Assembly: GCA_001970855.1 (NCBI GenBank)
Contig: LSSN01001469.1
Coordinates: 1 to 64,000 of the forward strand
From: Smittium culicis
Lineage: Eukaryota; Kickxellomycota; Harpellomycetes; Harpellales; Legeriomycetaceae
Reading direction: 5' to 3'
DNA length: 64,000 bases
The notes below the pieces were generated by a model. That model searched no databases. It worked only from the letters and a program-made list of their open reading frames with translations, and had not been told where the DNA came from. The translations under genes were made by a program, and so were the position numbers. This document shows, piece after piece, positions 9,201 through 23,402 of the stretch (position 1 is its first letter; every line of letters begins with the position of its first letter).

Positions 9201-12200
9201 TATTCAATAAACCTAAAACTCACGAAAAAATAATAACAATAATTAAAAAACAGATATTTAGATTTGACTTTTTAAATGTATAGACAGTAAAAAATTAATT
9301 CAGAAGACCTTTTGATATCAGGTATAAAATTAATATCATCTAAATACATTTACAGTTGATAGAAAAAAAATTAAATTCACATAATGTCAATTATTATAAC
9401 AAATTAGATAAAAAAATATAAACCTATTATCATTAATCATTTATTAAAAATAATTGATATTTTTTATGAAATAGTGAATCAATTTTTATAGAAATTTTTG
9501 TGGTTTGAAAAATTTTTTGAATTTTTTTCAAATACCAATTTCAGTATATATATTTACCAATATAAACTTATCCGCTATAAATATATATATATATATAGTT
9601 ACATTAATAAAATATTTGTAAATTATTGTAAGCTATTATAGCCTAAGAAACTAATGAAAGTCACTAGCGATAAACTATCCTCAAAATTATCAAATTTTTT
9701 ATTTATTCCAATCTTATTATATTTAATTTCCTCTTTTTATCATTGAAAATAGCTAAATTATTCCTCGGACAGATTTAATAATTCATAAAGGATTTTACAT
9801 GTTATTTTTTGTCAAATTTAAGTAAAGCATATTCTGATTTCCATGAATACTCGTTGCCTTAAATTTAAGTATAGGTAATATAGATCTCTAATATCACTCA
9901 GAGATTCTCTACCACAATCAATTAATAATAGTGAGATTATCTGAAAAAAAACTCAATTTTATTAACCGATAAAAAATTTTTTCATTTTTAAAGTTTGGAA
10001 CAGAGTTTTTAAAAGTATCTAAATTAAATTATAATTAGTTTTTGATTCTGAATAGAAAAAAAAAAAAAACTGAAATTATCAAAAAATTCAGAATATTCTG
10101 ATAAAAATTAATCAAAAGATACCATTTTATTAATATCTTAGTCTTATCACAGAAAAAAATTTAGTACGAATCATATAAATTCTTGATTATTATTTTTTAA
10201 TAAATATTTCTAACTAAAGATAGCATTATTCAATGGTAAAAATATAAATTCTTATTTATATTCAGAAACTCGATTATTTCGATAGAATCTTTCTGTTACA
10301 TCTGTTTAATTGGTAAAAATATTAAATGAAGCATAATAATCAGTGGTTTCATCGAGTTTTAAATTTATAAAAGGTATTGAGATTTATAAATTATTAACTT
10401 GTAAAATTTTCATAAAATTAAATTAAACATATTTTAGAAACATTTGTTACCATTTTTATTATAATTAGTAAAATAAACAGATTTAGAGTATTAATAATTC
10501 TCAAAATAATTACTTACCTTCATTGAAATCGCATTTTATATAACTTTTTTTAATAATTCAGTTTATCCGCCTATATTTTTTTATGCAAGACCTAAAATGA
10601 TTTTTGTTGGGATCAAATTATCTAGCTTACAGATTTATTTTAAATATATTAATATAATTGAAGATATGAATGATATTTAGTAAATTTTAATTAATAGTAT
10701 TTACTGGTCGAATAAAACTAAATTTTTTTATTCTTTATATAGCGATTTTTATTGTACGTAAAATATATAAGTATATTTACAGATAGTCAAATAAATTATA
10801 TTTCAATATAAAAAAAATGATTAGTATCATATTGAATTGCTTTATTATAAATATAAAACTTAAATTATAAATTTATATATGGATAAAGCCACGCAAATGA
10901 CTCGTAAAAAAAATTATTTTTACGATTTAAACATTTAACTATATTTATCTACGAAAAAGGCTAAACGATATTTAATTTTAAATGAGAAAAATAAAATTTT
11001 GGAATAAAAAAGTATGAATATTTAAAACGAAGTTTTTTATTGGTATGAGTTTAATTGTTCATTATTATAATTAGTTTGAAAATTATAGATAATAATAAAT
11101 CAAATTAAATTCAATATAGGTATTAATTTTAAATAAATAGATTTTATTTTCATTATGACATTTTATGGTATTTAATCTATAAAAAATTTTGTAAAATTTT
11201 TTTTCCCGTTTATATATTTATAAATATACCTTAAATTCGTTTTTTATATTTTAATTATAATACAGTTTACTTTTATTAGATAATTATGGATTATTATATA
11301 TTGTGAATTTAAAATATTCTCTATTTGATTAAATAAGAAATTTTTATTAGTTTAATTCCTTAATAAATGAATAAACAGTTTTAATTTTTAAATTTTGAAA
11401 AAATTTATATATTTTTCAAGTTGGAATTGATTATATTTTATAGTAATAGATAAAAATTTTAATAGATTAAATAGTTTAGTTTAAAATTTATGCATAACAG
11501 GATTGATATGATAGGAAACGAGGATGAAAAAAGCTAGCAAAGGATCGTAAAGCTTTTAATCTCTAACTTTTATTGATAGATATTATAAGTATAAATGTGC
11601 AATTTTTAAATAATTAAAGTTAAAAATATATTAAAGGCAAAATAATTTATTAATAAAGATATAAAGATATAATAATGAAGATAACACCGAATTAAATGCT
11701 TAACTAATCAAAAGCAGGAAATTTTCTGTGATTATATTTTAAATAAAGTGAAAGATAATAAAATGTAAAAAACTGTAATTTTATTTTGAAACCAATTTTG
11801 AGGAGTTAAGAAGACGTATTTCTAATTTATTGATTAAAATATATTAAAAAATATGCCTTAAAAATTTTTATAGACTTTCAATCATTATTTTTAAGAAAGC
11901 TTATATTTGAGTGTTTTCAGAATGGATATACTAATAATTCAAATTATTTAATTGTAAATATAATAATATAACTATTAAAAATTATCTTTATCAATACAAA
12001 TCTTTTTTATACACATCAATTGTATATTAATATCTTATAATTGATTAAATATAGATATTTTGCAATAATTTTTTACATTTGAATTAATTTTAAATTTATA
12101 AAACTCTTTTATATATCTGAAAATAAAGTCTTGCTCCAACTTTATTTAAACCAAGTTATATAATTATAAAAACAAATTTTTATTGATAAGATGATGATTC

Positions 12201-15200
12201 AAAAATAATTATTGCCTCTTCAAAATTTTAAATACTGGTAAAAATATTATAATCATTTATTTGAGATTAAAACTGTAAAATTTACTGTAAATTAATATCT
12301 CAAATACATGAAATAGTGTTGATAATATTTTTGAAACACTGATCCAAAATTAATTATCTGAATAAGTGTTTCTAATTAATATATATTATACATTATCTTA
12401 TGTGTTATATATATATAAATTTTTGAATGCTTTTGATTTATGCAGAAAAAATAAATAATTTTTTACCCCCCTCCCCGATCTATTCATTATCATTAATAAA
12501 TGCTTCAATCTTTTCCCAAAAAAAAAAATTCGATTTCTAATACTATAAAAATCATAATATTATAAATAAACAAGTTCAGAATATCCAAAAAAAAATATGA
12601 ATAAAAACGAAACGCCCCCTCCAGCTAAGTTAACATGAGATGGAGAGAATGGGAATTTGTCATTGAAAAAAGTGATTATAAATCGTTTCATGAAAATTTA
12701 TAAACATTTTTTTATAGTTTTACTAAAAAACTATTCTTTAAAAGACATATTTTTTTTATTAAAATAAATCATGAGGCGTTTAAAAAACTAAACATTTAAT
12801 ATATATATTTTAAATACATATAGTAAGAACAAGAAAATGATAAATGCATTTAGATATATTAAAATATATTAAAACTTCAAATATTTTGTTATTTTTTAAA
12901 CTCTTTTATTTTTGAAAATCAGATTATGATTTTTTTTTGAATTAATATAGAACTAATAATAAATTCAATACTCGAAAATGAAATTGAAATGTATTCCATT
13001 TCAGTTTCAATATTTAATTGAATTAGAAAATCATTTTTAAACTGTTAGATTTTTCATATTATTTTTTATATACTATTCCATATTCTATCAGTTTTATATT
13101 GAACATTCAGAATTTTATTTTGATTGAAATGCACTCTCAAAAATTTTTATTTTATAAAAATAGATGAGTATAGTTTTAATATAATCGAACCTTTTTTAGA
13201 CTAATTTCGTAAAAATCGAGTTTTGTTCACCAAGAAAATAAAAAATGTTTAATAATAACAATTTTTAACACTATCAATCTAATTCATAATTGTAATAAAT
13301 CAAATAAAGTGGCGGAGAGATGTCATTTTAGTAAAATTTTTAGGTTTTTTAACTTTTGTATATTTTTTTATAATTTTAAATTTATGTTTAATACTATTAT
13401 CATAAAAAATAAAATTTTTGTAAACCCAAATTTTGATTTTAGATAATCAAACAGTAAAAACGAATTTAATTTATTAAATTATATTATCTTTTTATTAAAT
13501 CACAAATCCGAAATTATTTATCAATTTTTCATTTTAAAGCTACAAAAAGATATTTGGAATGTGTTTTGAATTTTATAAATGTCATAACATTTTTAAACCA
13601 GGAAATGACTGTATTCAAATAAGTTCTGCTATAATTTTTCAATTTAAAAACTAGTCTTTAAAAGAAGAGTATTATTAAAGTATTGTTATTTTTTTAAAAA
13701 ATAATTTTCAATACAAAGTAGATTAATGGTAAAAATAGTACAAAAATTATAAAAATAAAAAAAATAAATATTAATTTTAAATCTAAAATTTCATTTTTAT
13801 TCAAATCATTATCACCTAAATACATTTGGTAAAAATACGCTCGCTAGATTAAAAAATAAATTTAACGATTTTCATTTAAAGATAATAAACAGTTCAAAGA
13901 ATTTAGCGCGTACATACATATATATCTGTTGATAATTTTATAGCAAGTGTTAGTTAAACGACTAATTTAGATTAAAAAATTGAAAAAAATTATTAAAAAA
14001 AATGGGATTTATAACTAAGTTATATGATAATATGTATATATGTACATTTTAAATAAATTTTTTTACTAATTTTTTTGAAAATTATTTTTGAATATCAGCA
14101 GCGTTAATATTTTTTATTGGATATATGATGGTATTTTTTAAAGTTTTAGCTTTGAAGATCGGTATTAATTAATTTTAAATAAGGATAAAATTTCTTTATA
14201 TAATTAATTCCAAGTTAAAATATCTAATAATACAAGTAAAAAGGTAAAATATAGAAAATTTCAAAATTTCAAAATTTAATATTTTAATTATTTTATTAGA
14301 ATTGTTTTAAATTCGATTAAAACCAAGATTTATAATTCTTAGTAACTCGAATTCATTTAAAAATATCAAACTCTTCTACAGTCTATAAGATTATTGAAAT
14401 ATAACGTATATTTACGGAATCATCGCTTATAGAACATTTTAGCTCAAAGAAAATTTCAAATGATCATCTAAATAGCCGAAAATTTAATCTTTTCTATTCT
14501 AAAAAAAGGAGCTCTTTTCCATATATTTTCTTCAGCATAGTAGTTAAACGCGTTTTATAAATCTATATATAGAAAAGTAGACTAAAATATCTGAATTTTG
14601 GTAAGATTATTCCATAAATTTTTATAATCCCTGTTAAGTAACTAGTGTCGAGAAAAATATTCCAAAATTTAACAAATCGTTATAAGAAAAATATAAGAAA
14701 TCGCAGTATAAATATTAGATCAAAACTTTGAAATTAGATATTTCACGCATCAATATAAGTTTTATAAAACTAAATGGATAATAATACGCCACATCTTTAT
14801 TAGATGAATGTTTACGTAAATGGAATCGTTTTTATGTGATTAGGCGGTATATTTGCTTGCTAATTCTGCTATCTGTAGAATTTTTAATTGGGAAAAATAT
14901 GGTATCAAATGACTAAGGATATTAGAATAAGTGTCACAAGCGGTGGAAGTATATACTATTTTACTTGAATCAATATTGGTAAGAGTGTATTAGATAGGCG
15001 ATTCATTTTTCTTACCAGTAGATATTTAAGCGATAGAGAAGCTGATAGATCTAGCTCGAATTTTAGTGCCATTTTTTATTCCTTAAGAATAAAATATCTT
15101 ATCTACTATCTTTTAACTTTTTTGATCCAGTTATTTACCACGCTATTCTTGGGTTAAACTATGATCAGTTAAATTGATAGAATTGAACGATTTTTCAATA

Positions 15201-16403
15201 AAAGAGTAAAGTTTTTGAAATTTATACACTGTAGCATGAAAAAAGTGCCACAATTAGACGCATATAATTTTTAGTACTAAATAGTATTGTTTTTTATTGG
15301 TAATAAATTTAAAACATATATTTATAAATACTATACTATCAATATAAAATAATTAAGGATCAAAAACAAATTTAAATGTACTGGTATTCATGGGCGCTAA
15401 ATAAGACTGCGATTCAGTATTAAAAGAAATAGTCTTAGGGTAATTCATAATCTTGTTTTCTTAAAAAAATAAAAAAATTTGTAAATGATCATATTCAACG
15501 ACCAAGTCATATACGCCTTTATAGAGTCTGTGAGACTTGTAGAAGAGGAGTTTTATTTATTTTTTTTTTTGACTTGCTGATCTTTTTTGATTATAAATAC
15601 TAGTCTCATCTATTGGCTGTAATCGTATTTCTTCTGGTTAGCTTTTTAAAAAAACATCGGAAGGAAAATACTACATATTCCTGAGTATTGAGCTAATAAA
15701 AAATTACCGCTCCTCGAATGAATTATCCGTGTGCAAAGTTTAGGGCGAGGGAGCGTATACAAAAAAAGGCAAGGAGTTAGCCTATTGCACATTGAATTGT
15801 AAAATGCTAAAAAAAAAAAGAAGATTATCAAGTCAAATCAGCCAATTAAAAGAATAAATTAATCAAAATTCTGATTTGCGGGTAAACACTATTTTTTAAT
15901 TTGTTGGAGCCAGCAAGGCAAAATTCGAGCCACTATTAAAAAATTAATGATTCTCTGAATAATATAAGAAAAGCTTCGGAGTCACCGATTACTTTAAAAA
16001 AGTAAAACCGAAAAACGTGAAAACAACAAAAATGGTTTTTTTAATGAAGTATAAGTATTTTTTTACTTATTTTTAGTTTAGTTAACTCCTTCCGCTAGAG
16101 AATTCCATAAGAAATAAAGTGTATTGGTTCACTGGTGGATTGTAAGAATCTTATCTATTTTCAACTAGATTTTATCAAGACTATAAATTCATAGGCCTCT
16201 GAAATTAGTTGTTTTTAATGAATGTAGTTTGAAATATAGGTAGATCAAAAATATTTTACCGCCGATAAAAGCGTAAATAAGCGAGATAAAGGGAGGCTTT
16301 TTCTGATATAGGCTAAGTGGGGCTAGAGGTTAAATAGTAAGAAGATATGAAAAAAATTATGACCTATTTGATACTAAAATTACCATTGATTATTAGTATA
16401 AAA

Positions 16404-16440
16404 CTTTTCTTTTCTTTTCTTTTCCTTTCTTTTCTTTTTT
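16404..16440. repeat. TTTTC microsatellite
   Basis: Roughly seven imperfect TTTTC/TTTCC units form a pyrimidine tract in otherwise AT-rich sequence. Confidence 0.8.
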
Positions 16441-17866
16441 GTTTATTTTTAAAAAAGAGGGTAACTTACTTCAACAAACCTCAAATATCGCTCCATCAAG
16501 CCTAATATTAGGGCTTTATTGATTTATTAAAAAACAAATAAGGTTTAGAAAAATTCACCATATTACCCATTATTCAAGAAATAGCAAAAATATTATCGGC
16601 TTTAAAAGAATAATAATATAGTATATATTACAAAGGTATATGAGGTAAAAAAGAAGATCAAGAGGTATTTGTATAAAAAAAAGTAAATAAATATACGCTT
16701 TTATAAGGTGAGTGTTTGGGTTGCTAAGACGAGGATGATTTTTGGATATTAGTAAATGATTTTTTATCTTTTTCATTTTTGGGATAAATGATAATTAAGC
16801 AGTTTTTAACATATATTCTAGAGCTTTAATCTATTAAATGGCGGAGAAAGTGAATGTAGAGTATGATGTTTGTGGATGATATGGTAAAAGCGTGGCAACA
16901 GTATTACTGAAATAAATAAGAAAAAGTTGTTGAAAGGAATATTTTAGGCGATTGTAAGGTTAATAACGGATGCGGATGCTGGTATGAATTCTATAGTTAG
17001 TGCTAAATGGAGTAGCAGGCACAGTTAAAAAATGTGTAGAGGCGAATACGAAGAGCTTGCAGTTGGAATTTATGAACGTGAAAATGCGTAAAAAGGAGAA
17101 AAAGAGGAAGCTCATGGCGTTATTGGCTATTTTTACTATTCCCGGAATAAAAAAAACAAAGCTATAGTTCATGAAATGTGATTTTGGCTTATTTAATTGG
17201 GCTGTAGCTGTCAGTTGCTTGGCACGTATAGCCAATAGAGTTTATTAACAATTAATAAGATACACAGTTGGCATATTTAGTTTTTATTAATGACACAATG
17301 GCGAAAATAATCCCAAAAAAGGAAAAAAAAGGATTTTGCAGTTTAGCTAGTTTGTAATATATGAACAAATTTTGTGTATAAATATGGGGAGCTAAGCAGC
17401 CTACATACAGAATAATTTCCAATCTTTTATTTCATACTGATAGTAATCTATCATTAAAAAGATAAGGCCAAAATTTCCACCTTAGTTTTATTTCGCACTT
17501 CAAATTTTTTTAAATCTGACTCAAAGTCTGGGAATTTTAGTATTTTTTTTCCATCTCCTAATTTTTCTTAGAACGCTTTAGGATTTTATTAAATAAATAT
17601 TTGTGGCTTTTTTAATCTTTTATTTTGCTTGGATCCAAATTTAGACCAATAGCATTGTTCATAGGTGAATGTTTATTAGATTTCACCACTCTTGCATAAA
17701 AAAATCGCATTTATCAGAATAGCTTCCCCAATCTCTCCAAAATATCACCTAATTTCTTTTTCGAGCTTATTCACAAGTAGTTTTAGTATTACACATTTCC
17801 TCATTTACCCTTTCACTCTCTGTATTAACTAAACGAAATAATTTACCAATTTACACCCCAAACACC

Positions 17867-18604
17867 ATGTCGTTTTTCTCATTAAAATCCACAATCGCAA
17901 AGTTTGTATACACGAACTGCGCAGCTCTAGCCGGCGCCGGACTCGCACTATACGCCGTTGATAAAGGCTACCTGCGCACATCCTCTTTGTTTGGCAAGAA
18001 ACCAAGCAGTACCATCTCCGCTGATTCAGTGGACGAGCGCGCAGTGCCCAACTCGAAGATCGAGAGCGAGATAGCGAGTCTGAAGCTGGTCAAGGATCTG
18101 CGCGCAGATACTAGCAACTGGCGCGAACTGCCGATAACTTTCGGTATCGACGAATCATCGACGCAGCAGTCGTTTATGCACACGACGTTCAACCAGCCCG
18201 ATCATTTGCTCGCAGTTCCGAAAATGTTTGTCAATAGCGACAAGAAGCAGGTCGTGTTCGTCTTCTATATCGGCAAGAAACTGTGCGGCCATCCTGGAAT
18301 CATGCACGGCGGCGTGCAGGCCATGCTCTACGACGAAGCCATGGCGCGCCCTGCACTCCTCAACTTGCCCCGCAATACCGGCTTCACCGCATACCTCAAC
18401 ATCCAGTACAAGAAACCCGCTGTTGTCGACCAGCTGCTCATTATGCGCACTGATTTGGCCGATCTCTCCGGTCGCAAAGCGCTCGTCAAGGCCTCCATCG
18501 AAAACGTCGACGGCGTCGTCCTCAGTACCGCCGAATCTCTCTTCGTCTCGCCAAGCAACCCCTCAATCCTCAAGGACAATTCCGACACTCTTGGTACCCT
18601 ATAA
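17867..18604 (+). CDS. hotdog-fold (4HBT/PaaI-like) acyl-CoA thioesterase, probably mitochondrial, 245 aa
   Basis: The C-terminal half is a 4HBT hotdog domain: KLCGHPGIMHGGVQAMLYDE has the HGG motif at residues 147-149 and an acidic residue at about 156, where the family has its catalytic carboxylate. The strand segments FTAYLNIQYKKPAVV and KALVKASIENVDGVVLSTAE follow. Such enzymes hydrolyse acyl-CoA thioesters. The N-terminus (SLKSTIAKFVYT... then a hydrophobic AALAGAGLALYAV) looks like a mitochondrial presequence with one membrane segment, as in fungal FMP10-like proteins. The gene is intronless with a clear ATG after a long AT-rich leader. Its coding DNA is strikingly GC-rich with many G/C third positions, unlike every neighbour. 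That may reflect strong codon selection or acquisition from elsewhere. The exact substrate is unknown. Confidence 0.88.
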   Translation: MSFFSLKSTIAKFVYTNCAALAGAGLALYAVDKGYLRTSSLFGKKPSSTISADSVDERAVPNSKIESEIASLKLVKDLRADTSNWRELPITFGIDESSTQQSFMHTTFNQPDHLLAVPKMFVNSDKKQVVFVFYIGKKLCGHPGIMHGGVQAMLYDEAMARPALLNLPRNTGFTAYLNIQYKKPAVVDQLLIMRTDLADLSGRKALVKASIENVDGVVLSTAESLFVSPSNPSILKDNSDTLGTL

Positions 18605-19319
18605 GAAAAATTTAATAAACCTAAAAATTGAATAAACTTGAAAAAAAGTATACACTAATCTACTTGAAAAGAATTTTTTTTTTTTTTTGCTCCTCCATTT
18701 TTTATCCTTGAATAGAAACCAAAAACTATCTAACAAACCCTTTTCTTATTAGCCTCATTTCATCATTAATTTAAATTGTTTTCTATGAAAAGTTTCAACA
18801 TCAAGCTAATTCGTTTCTCACTAAACTCACTAATAAATTACCCATATAAATTCTCATAAAATACGATTACACGTCCTTGATTTTATATTTATTTATTTAT
18901 CCCAAAGTTTGTCTACAAAACTTTATTTTTGTGCCATAACCATTTTATATAAATATTCGTTTATTGGTAAATAATTTTTCACATATAATTGCACATCTAG
19001 TAGCCATGTTATTTGCTTTGACTGTTAGTTTACTAATCCACAAGAAAATATAGTGTTAAAAAAAATAAGCCAAGAATTTACGTACTCTATAAATTACTCA
19101 CAATGGATGCATGGTTCTGTTTAAAAAGTCAAAACTAAAAAAAATTAACCAGAAATATTCGCAAAGCTAATTTTGTAATAAAAAATAAAAGAAGTTTTTA
19201 TATAAGAGTATATAAAAAGTAGTTCCACTAGATAATCTCTTTGAGCACGCTTTCACTATCTTGGTTTATCAATTTTGCTAAAAATAATATTAATGAAAAA
19301 TTATTCTTTAACGAAGAAA
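18605..19319. other. intergenic, no gene seen
   Basis: AT-rich spacer between two convergent genes. It would hold both 3' ends. Nothing else was recognised. Confidence 0.6.
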
Positions 19320-22300
19320 TTATATATAAGTAAGACCGCGGAAATCGTCGTACATTGAAGATCTGTTTTCCTTATTTTTTTTGTTAGAGGTACTGTTATC
19401 ATTTAATTCCCGATTTTTAGATGACCTAGAATCTGTGATTCCAAATGGGTAGCTTTCAATTTCTTTCGATATTCCATTTTTAAAATTCGCTGAGGATGGT
19501 GTATCAACTAGATCTGTTTCAAAGTCGATGTTACTTTTAAAAATGCTCGATGTTGACGAGTTAACGTCAAGCATAGATCTAAGCGCCACACTATTGTTGC
19601 TTATATTTAAAGGTGTCAACTTTTCATTAGGTGTTGACTTTTCACTGCTTTTGCCTTTAGAATCAGGAGTTCCTAACAGAAAGTCTAATATTGGCTTGCT
19701 GTTTTCAAAATTATAAACAGTGCTCCACTCTATTTGATTTGCTAAATAAGAATCTTTTAAATCTTTTGATTTTGAGCTAACCAATTCTGCACTGCTATTT
19801 TTTGAATGAATCTCAGGTTCTTGAGGCATAGTGTGTGACTTTCTAATTACCTTATTGAAGATTCTATTGATTAAAGACTGATTTTGATTATAATCTTTTC
19901 CCATCACAGAGTCACCGAGTAGTTCTTTCTCTGATATGATCTGATCATCAGCGTCTGATTCAACATGAGCGCTAGAATTACTTTGACTGACTGGTTGATA
20001 ATTTTCTAGAGGCTTATTTACATTAGATCCTTCGTTATTTTTAATCTCTATTTCTAGATTACTAATATCATCAGCTAAAGACTGAATTTGCTCTTCTTCA
20101 CTATTTGTGTTTTCGGATTCATTGAAATTTCTGCTTTCAATAACAGGTACAGCATCTGTGAAAGCAGAAATCATATTTTCTAATTGTTCATTTTTGGCTT
20201 GATATTCGCTAATTATTTGCTTGTATGATTCGACTTCAGTTTCTAATTTTTCGTTTTTAGTTTGATAGTCGAATAGTTGCTTATCATAGCGGCTAAGCTC
20301 AGTTTCGTACCTTTTGGAGAGAAGATCATAGCTATTTTTGTACTCGTCACGACTTTTATTCAAAATCGAGATAGTTTCTAGTAAATCTGACACATTTGGA
20401 TTATTTTCAGAAGAATCTTGAGTTAATTTTTGGAGAAGGTTCTTTTTTAGGGTAGGCGATTTATTAGGGTTATGTAACCCAGCATTAACTAAATCGGCGA
20501 TATCATTTATATTCAGGGTATCGCTGGTATCAACAGTTCCTGCACGCAATCTATTGGATACGTTTACTTCTCCAGTCGAGTTACTGTAGCAAGAGTTCAA
20601 TTCAAACTGATTTGAGCCGCCAAAAGATTCTGTATTTTTTGCGTATTCTAAATTGTTGGATTGCTGCGAGTTTAGTTTTTCAAGCGAAATTTGCAATTGC
20701 TTGCATTGCTTTAAGGAATCTTCGTATCTACACTGGATAACAGAGGCGTGTTCGATAGCGTTTTGAAGTTCGTTTTGAGTGGCTGCCAAGTCTTTTTCTA
20801 AACAAGAGATCTTGCCTTGCATCACTTCAAAAATATCACGCGGGTCATAGCTATTGTTTAATTGATGTTGACTGAAATTATTAACAGGCGAGTTAGTAGC
20901 AAAAGAATTGACGCTGGCAGTTTCAGACATTTGATTTGGATATGAGGACTGTTTTAAGGCGGATTTTAGTTTGCTTATTTGGGCTTTAAGTTTATTGATT
21001 TTTTCAGTCGCTCTGATGTTTGATGAGCGAGCTCTAGAAAAGTCAGAAACTAGGCCTTGGATATCATTTATTTGAACAGAGTTTAGTGAATCGTACAGAG
21101 TTTGGTTTCTTATTTTAAGATCAAAGTTGTCTTTTATAAGAGTTTGTATTTTAGAGTTTAGAGTTTTGATATCAACATTATCATTTTCATTGGTCTTTTC
21201 ATTTTCTGAAGAATCAGAGTGAGTTTCAATGTTATTTTTTTGATCTGTCGAGTTAAAACTACTAATATTTTGGGGCAAGGTATAATTATCTTTATCGTTG
21301 TTGATGGGCAGAAGCTTGGGTTTCTCGACTGTAGAGGGATTGTAGTTATAATAATTTAAATTTGATGGATCGTTTACCGATCTAGTTTGATAAATTCCAG
21401 TTTTGTTTGGCAGTTTTTCGCTATAGAAGCTTGAATCTAGTTCATGATTGTACGTAGTTAAATCGTAAAGGGAGTGGTTAGAAAATTGGTCGAAATCGAT
21501 AGAGGAGGCGAGGTTTGAGGAGTGAGAAGTGTATCTTTTATTTTTTCTTGATGTTTTTTCAGATTTCACAGAGTTGGTTTCTTTAAGTGTTAAAGAATTT
21601 GTCCTTGGTTTGACGCCAAGGCTTATCCTATTTAGACCTTTTGGGTATTTAGATTTATTATAGTTGGTGTAATCTTTAGAAGATCTAACATCATTGCTAT
21701 AGCTTGTTTCAGAGTTTGCGTTGAATAAACTCCTGTTAAATTGAATATTTGCAGCAGAGGGATCAAAAACTTGCTTTCTAGGTCTAGATAAGATATCGGA
21801 GTTTGTAGAGTGAGTAGATTGAGCGTTGGTATAATGGTTATCGACAGAACCTGTTCTGATGTGATGCCCAGAGAATTCCCTATGTTTAGGCTCTCTGTCA
21901 TAAGAGAACCTGCTTCGGTCGACAAAATTTTGAGAAGAAGGATCATAGCTAGAATCGTTATAAATGCGCTGCTTGTAATTTTTTGTTTCAAAGCTTCTTT
22001 CGTAGTTACTGGAGTTGTGGTAGCTTTGGTATCTAGATCTATCACGAGGAGAAATATCAATGAAAGGACCTCTTCTTTGAGGTTCAAAGCTCGAGTTTCT
22101 CAGACCAAATTTAGATGAGTAAGATTGGTTTTCCAGTCTCTGAAGAGGAGAGGTAGGTTTTGGAGGTAGTAATTGAGAAACATTTTGAGAGAATCTGTGT
22201 TGGTTATCATATATCCTGGAATTTTGAGCGTTTTGGTTTTGAGAAGAAATTTGGTTTCCAGAAGGTGAGAAATATGGATCGCCTTATAGATTTAAATGAG

Positions 22301-22597
22301 AGGCATGAAAATAAAGTTTAGTGATGAGGAAAATGAGCAAGTCAAATGAGTAAAAGATATATTAATAGATATGTTTTATATTAGCAAAGAAGTGTGCAAA
22401 CCTTGATTGTGGTTACTTTGGGAGCTATATAGCTTAGGAGAATATCTCTGAGCTTTATCCGAGTTTGCTAATTTGGACAAATAATCGGGAGAATCGTGAT
22501 GGTTTATTGGCGAATTGAATGCTTTTTGGTAATTGTTAAAGCTTGAATTATTACTAAAGTAAAATTGAGCTCTCCTATCTTTGTCGTTAGGATCCAT
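19320..22597 (-). CDS. CM1 (Cnn_1N)-domain coiled-coil protein, gamma-tubulin complex recruiter-like, about 1052 aa
   Basis: I join exon 1 (22402-22597) to exon 2 (19320-22282) across a 119-nt intron, donor GTTTGC and acceptor TATAAG. The phase closes (G|GC) and exon 2 stays open for 2963 nt. The first 400 or so residues are disordered and rich in S, N and Y. Around residues 437-508 (about 20955-21170) lies IQTLIKDNFDLKIRNQTLYD followed by leucine heptads, matching the CM1 core (KENFxLKLRIxFLEE) of Mto1, Pcp1/Spc110, ApsB and centrosomin. CM1 proteins bind and activate gamma-tubulin complexes at microtubule-organising centres. Further coiled coil follows around residues 540-600 and 700-770, then an acidic, serine-rich tail. 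CM1 some 40% into the protein resembles Mto1 more than Spc110. The CM1 call rests on pattern recognition, so it is moderate. Confidence 0.7.
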
Positions 22598-23402
22598 TAT
22601 AGTTAAAAGAGAGCGCTGCTAGAAAGAGTATATACGTATGAGGAGTTAAAAGTACGTAAGATAAGATAGTACCGGCATTAATGAATAAAATGGTTATTAA
22701 GAGCGAATATGGTCTGTTTTGTGTTGGAATTGCGGGATAGGTGTTGCATAAAATTAAAACAGGGGTATGAAGTAAAAGATAGTTTAGGTATCAGGCTAAA
22801 GAGGTGAATGAAATTATGATAGATATATGCGACAGTTTTAAGTTCAATAAAATAACAAAGTAGTAGAACAAAGGGCGTTAAAGAGTTAGTATTGCAGAAT
22901 AACAAAGGCATTAAACTATTGAGACAAGTTTAACATATAAAAATTAATCATAAGCGAGATTTGCTGATCAAAAAAGGAGTTTGATAAGTAAGCTATAAAT
23001 AACTCGCAGAGGCTCAGAGTATATACCAAATCGAATAAACGCACAAATATGCAAGATATTCACACACGCATATAAATAATTCCTTACACAATCCACACAA
23101 CGCATATATACACTGCTACATTAAATAATTCTTACACGCCTTTCATAAAGTCTGCTGCCTTGCACTTTATTAATGGTCCATTCCTGCTAAACTCTAACCT
23201 CCTCAGCCAGTACCTAATTCTCAATTTCAGGTGGGACCAATAGCTTCACCGACTTTTCCCCAGCTGAGCAATAATGGCCGAAGTGTCTAAAGTTCCCGGC
23301 AGCTATTGGCCCATAAGTTTGCATATATGCACATTTGGAGCATCTATATCCAACCAGCGCTCCAGAATCCTAGCAAGCGAAGTTGGGAACATTTCCTATT
23401 AC
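22598..23402. other. intergenic, probable promoter of the CM1 gene; no gene recognised
   Basis: The stretch upstream of the CM1 gene is AT-rich to about 23050, then shows a GC-richer patch (23210-23400). I found no convincing frame there, although the 3' end of the next unresolved gene could extend into it. Confidence 0.5.

Larger units (their letters stand above)
7764..17866. other. 10-kb AT-rich gene desert
   Basis: No frame in this stretch shows convincing protein-like composition, and I recognised no domain or tRNA-like B box. It is dominated by poly-A/T runs and simple repeats. Composition rises slightly from about 14800 onward, approaching the next gene. Short open frames at 15646-15831, 16570-16776 and 16960-17235 look like chance openings. 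Confidence 0.6.

Noticed and set aside
16960..17235. 91-codon minus-strand frame beginning MAIRAKQLTATAQ
   Set aside because: Its first codon is TTG, there is no domain, and the composition looks like chance opening upstream of the thioesterase gene.
21632..22087. 151-codon minus-strand frame rich in L, I and T
   Set aside because: It lies in another frame of exon 2 of the CM1 gene, whose true frame is open through this interval and joins exon 1 correctly.
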